Source of the DNA: Paramacrobiotus metropolitanus
Taxonomy: Eukaryota > Tardigrada > Eutardigrada > Parachela > Macrobiotidae
NCBI RefSeq assembly: GCF_019649055.1
Contig: NW_026570293.1
Location: 310,001 to 374,000, forward strand
DNA: 64,000 nucleotides
Direction: 5' to 3'
Numbering within the stretch: position 1 is the first letter of the stretch; the number at the start of each line of letters is the position of its first letter. The translations under genes and the position numbers were made by a program. Under the pieces are notes generated by a model. It did no database searches and had not been told where the DNA came from. It saw nothing but the letters and a program-made list of their open reading frames with translations. Of the stretch, positions 62,937-64,000 are shown one piece after another.

Positions 62937-64000
62937 ATTTGGTTTCACATTTCTGTGTCATCAGAACAAAATTAAAACAGTGGAATTTGAAACTTCTTAA
63001 GGTTGTAAAAGTGAAAGAGCGGTTTTATTGCACTGCACCCACTCCACTTTTTGTTCTTAGTTTTGGCATTTTATGGAAATTTTTGAAGTTTATGCTTCGA
63101 AATGCATGCATGGGCGAAGTTTTACTATGAAAACTATTCATTTCAGATATTTTTGTTAGAAAATTTTAGCCCCAGGTGATAAAAATATGAAAGGTTTACT
63201 AGAGTTGAAGAAATATGAAAAAAACGGAAGTACCGGGCCAAAGATTTCGTTATTTATGGTCCAATCTTCCGGCAAATTTGCTTTTGACCGAACCAGCATT
63301 CCACCATTTTTAAAATTCTAAATTAATTTTTGAAATTTACTTTACAAATTTCGAAAACATGGTTGAATGGAATCGGGTATTCCGTGTACCAACAGTCTTC
63401 ATGCCCATATGCATTTTGAAAATCTGAAAGAGATCAGTCTTTAGAGAAGCTTCTGAAAATGTGTGCAAAATTTGGAAAAGGTTGGTCTGTAATGACACTT
63501 TAGGTAAAAGTGAATGCGTCCAAACTTTTTGTGTTTTCTTACAGCCATAATTCTACAACCTGATATTATGCACACAAACGGTTTTCCCGCCGATATATAC
63601 AAATTAGCTAATTTGTGTATATCGTACCAGATACTATATACCTAGGTATCTGGTACAGAATGCCTTGAAACAGTGCAAAAAATTGCATGGGAGTGCGCGA
63701 AAGTGAAATTTTTCGCACATGTGCACGAAAATGATGCCATGTGCCAGGTCACTTTTTTTTAGCAACAAAGTCTTAAAGGAAAAAGTATAATATATTATTT
63801 TATCTGTAAACAATTAAACTGTATTTCGAGAATAGTACCCATCAACGTTCATTTTACGGATTTCCGAACCTTTAATTTGCCACCTTCTTCGAAATTTCAA
63901 ATTTAGTACAATAAAGTGATGAACGAAGCTCTAACGCAGTCTACAAAGCCAGAAATCTACAAAATTTGTGGAACACATATAATTTTTTCACAGGTACGTA
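62937..64000. other. AT-rich right end of window
   Basis: No genes. At 63588-63655 are two adjacent palindromes, GATATATACAAATTAGCTAA with its inverse, and GTACCAGATACTATATACCT with its near inverse. Confidence 0.4.

Noticed and set aside
1-64000. Bacterial or viral-genome origin of the window
   Set aside because: GT-AG introns with matching phases, non-LTR and gypsy elements and MITEs show a eukaryotic nuclear genome.

Overview
The window is animal (metazoan) nuclear DNA. It has spliced genes with very short GT-AG introns (56, 69 and 65 bp in a serine protease gene, 60 bp in a membrane-protein gene), C2H2 zinc-finger genes, retroelements and many small inverted-repeat DNA elements. The compact introns and several acceptor-like sites just before start codons fit a small-genome invertebrate such as a tardigrade or micro-crustacean. 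The species cannot be fixed from the sequence alone.

Layout. 1-5622: a decayed Ty3/gypsy-type element, cut by the window edge, in which a second zinc-binding module like that of integrases occurs both before and after pol. 5964-17161: an island of intron-poor orphan ORFs in two plus-strand groups (5964-9109 and 13899-16795, each followed by the same TAATAAAGCTT end signal) and one minus-strand group (11896-13585). Between them, at 9669-11494, is a tandem array of eight diverged tRNA-like units. Each unit has Pol III A and B boxes, and in most a T-run follows at a nearly fixed distance. Three proteins of the island share an undescribed 'NGT' motif domain. This island is the best candidate for a new system.

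18167-21518: a small single-pass membrane protein gene ending in PPxY. 22212-24273: a minus-strand C2H2 zinc-finger gene, with a broken, partly intron-less paralogue at 25555-25990. An inverted-repeat element carrying a well-formed 72-nt tRNA-like core lies between them. 27735-30581: a nearly intact minus-strand non-LTR retrotransposon (zinc finger, reverse transcriptase, restriction-like endonuclease) with only two in-frame stops; fragments of the same family lie at 26318-26623 and 56590-58150. 33916-34975: a four-exon divergent trypsin-fold serine protease, inside a 5-kb segment flanked by 715-bp direct repeats.

From about 36 kb to the right end the window is mostly gene-poor, AT-rich DNA with non-autonomous DNA elements: two Tc1/mariner-like, one Harbinger-like, one with 150-bp TIRs and 8-bp target duplication, several foldbacks, and a 2-kb inverted repeat. 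One further orphan single-exon gene lies at 61237-61932.

The orphan proteins of the island cannot be given functions from sequence. Its gene organisation, paralogy and tRNA-like array suggest a lineage-specific mobile or virus-derived locus, but this is inference.
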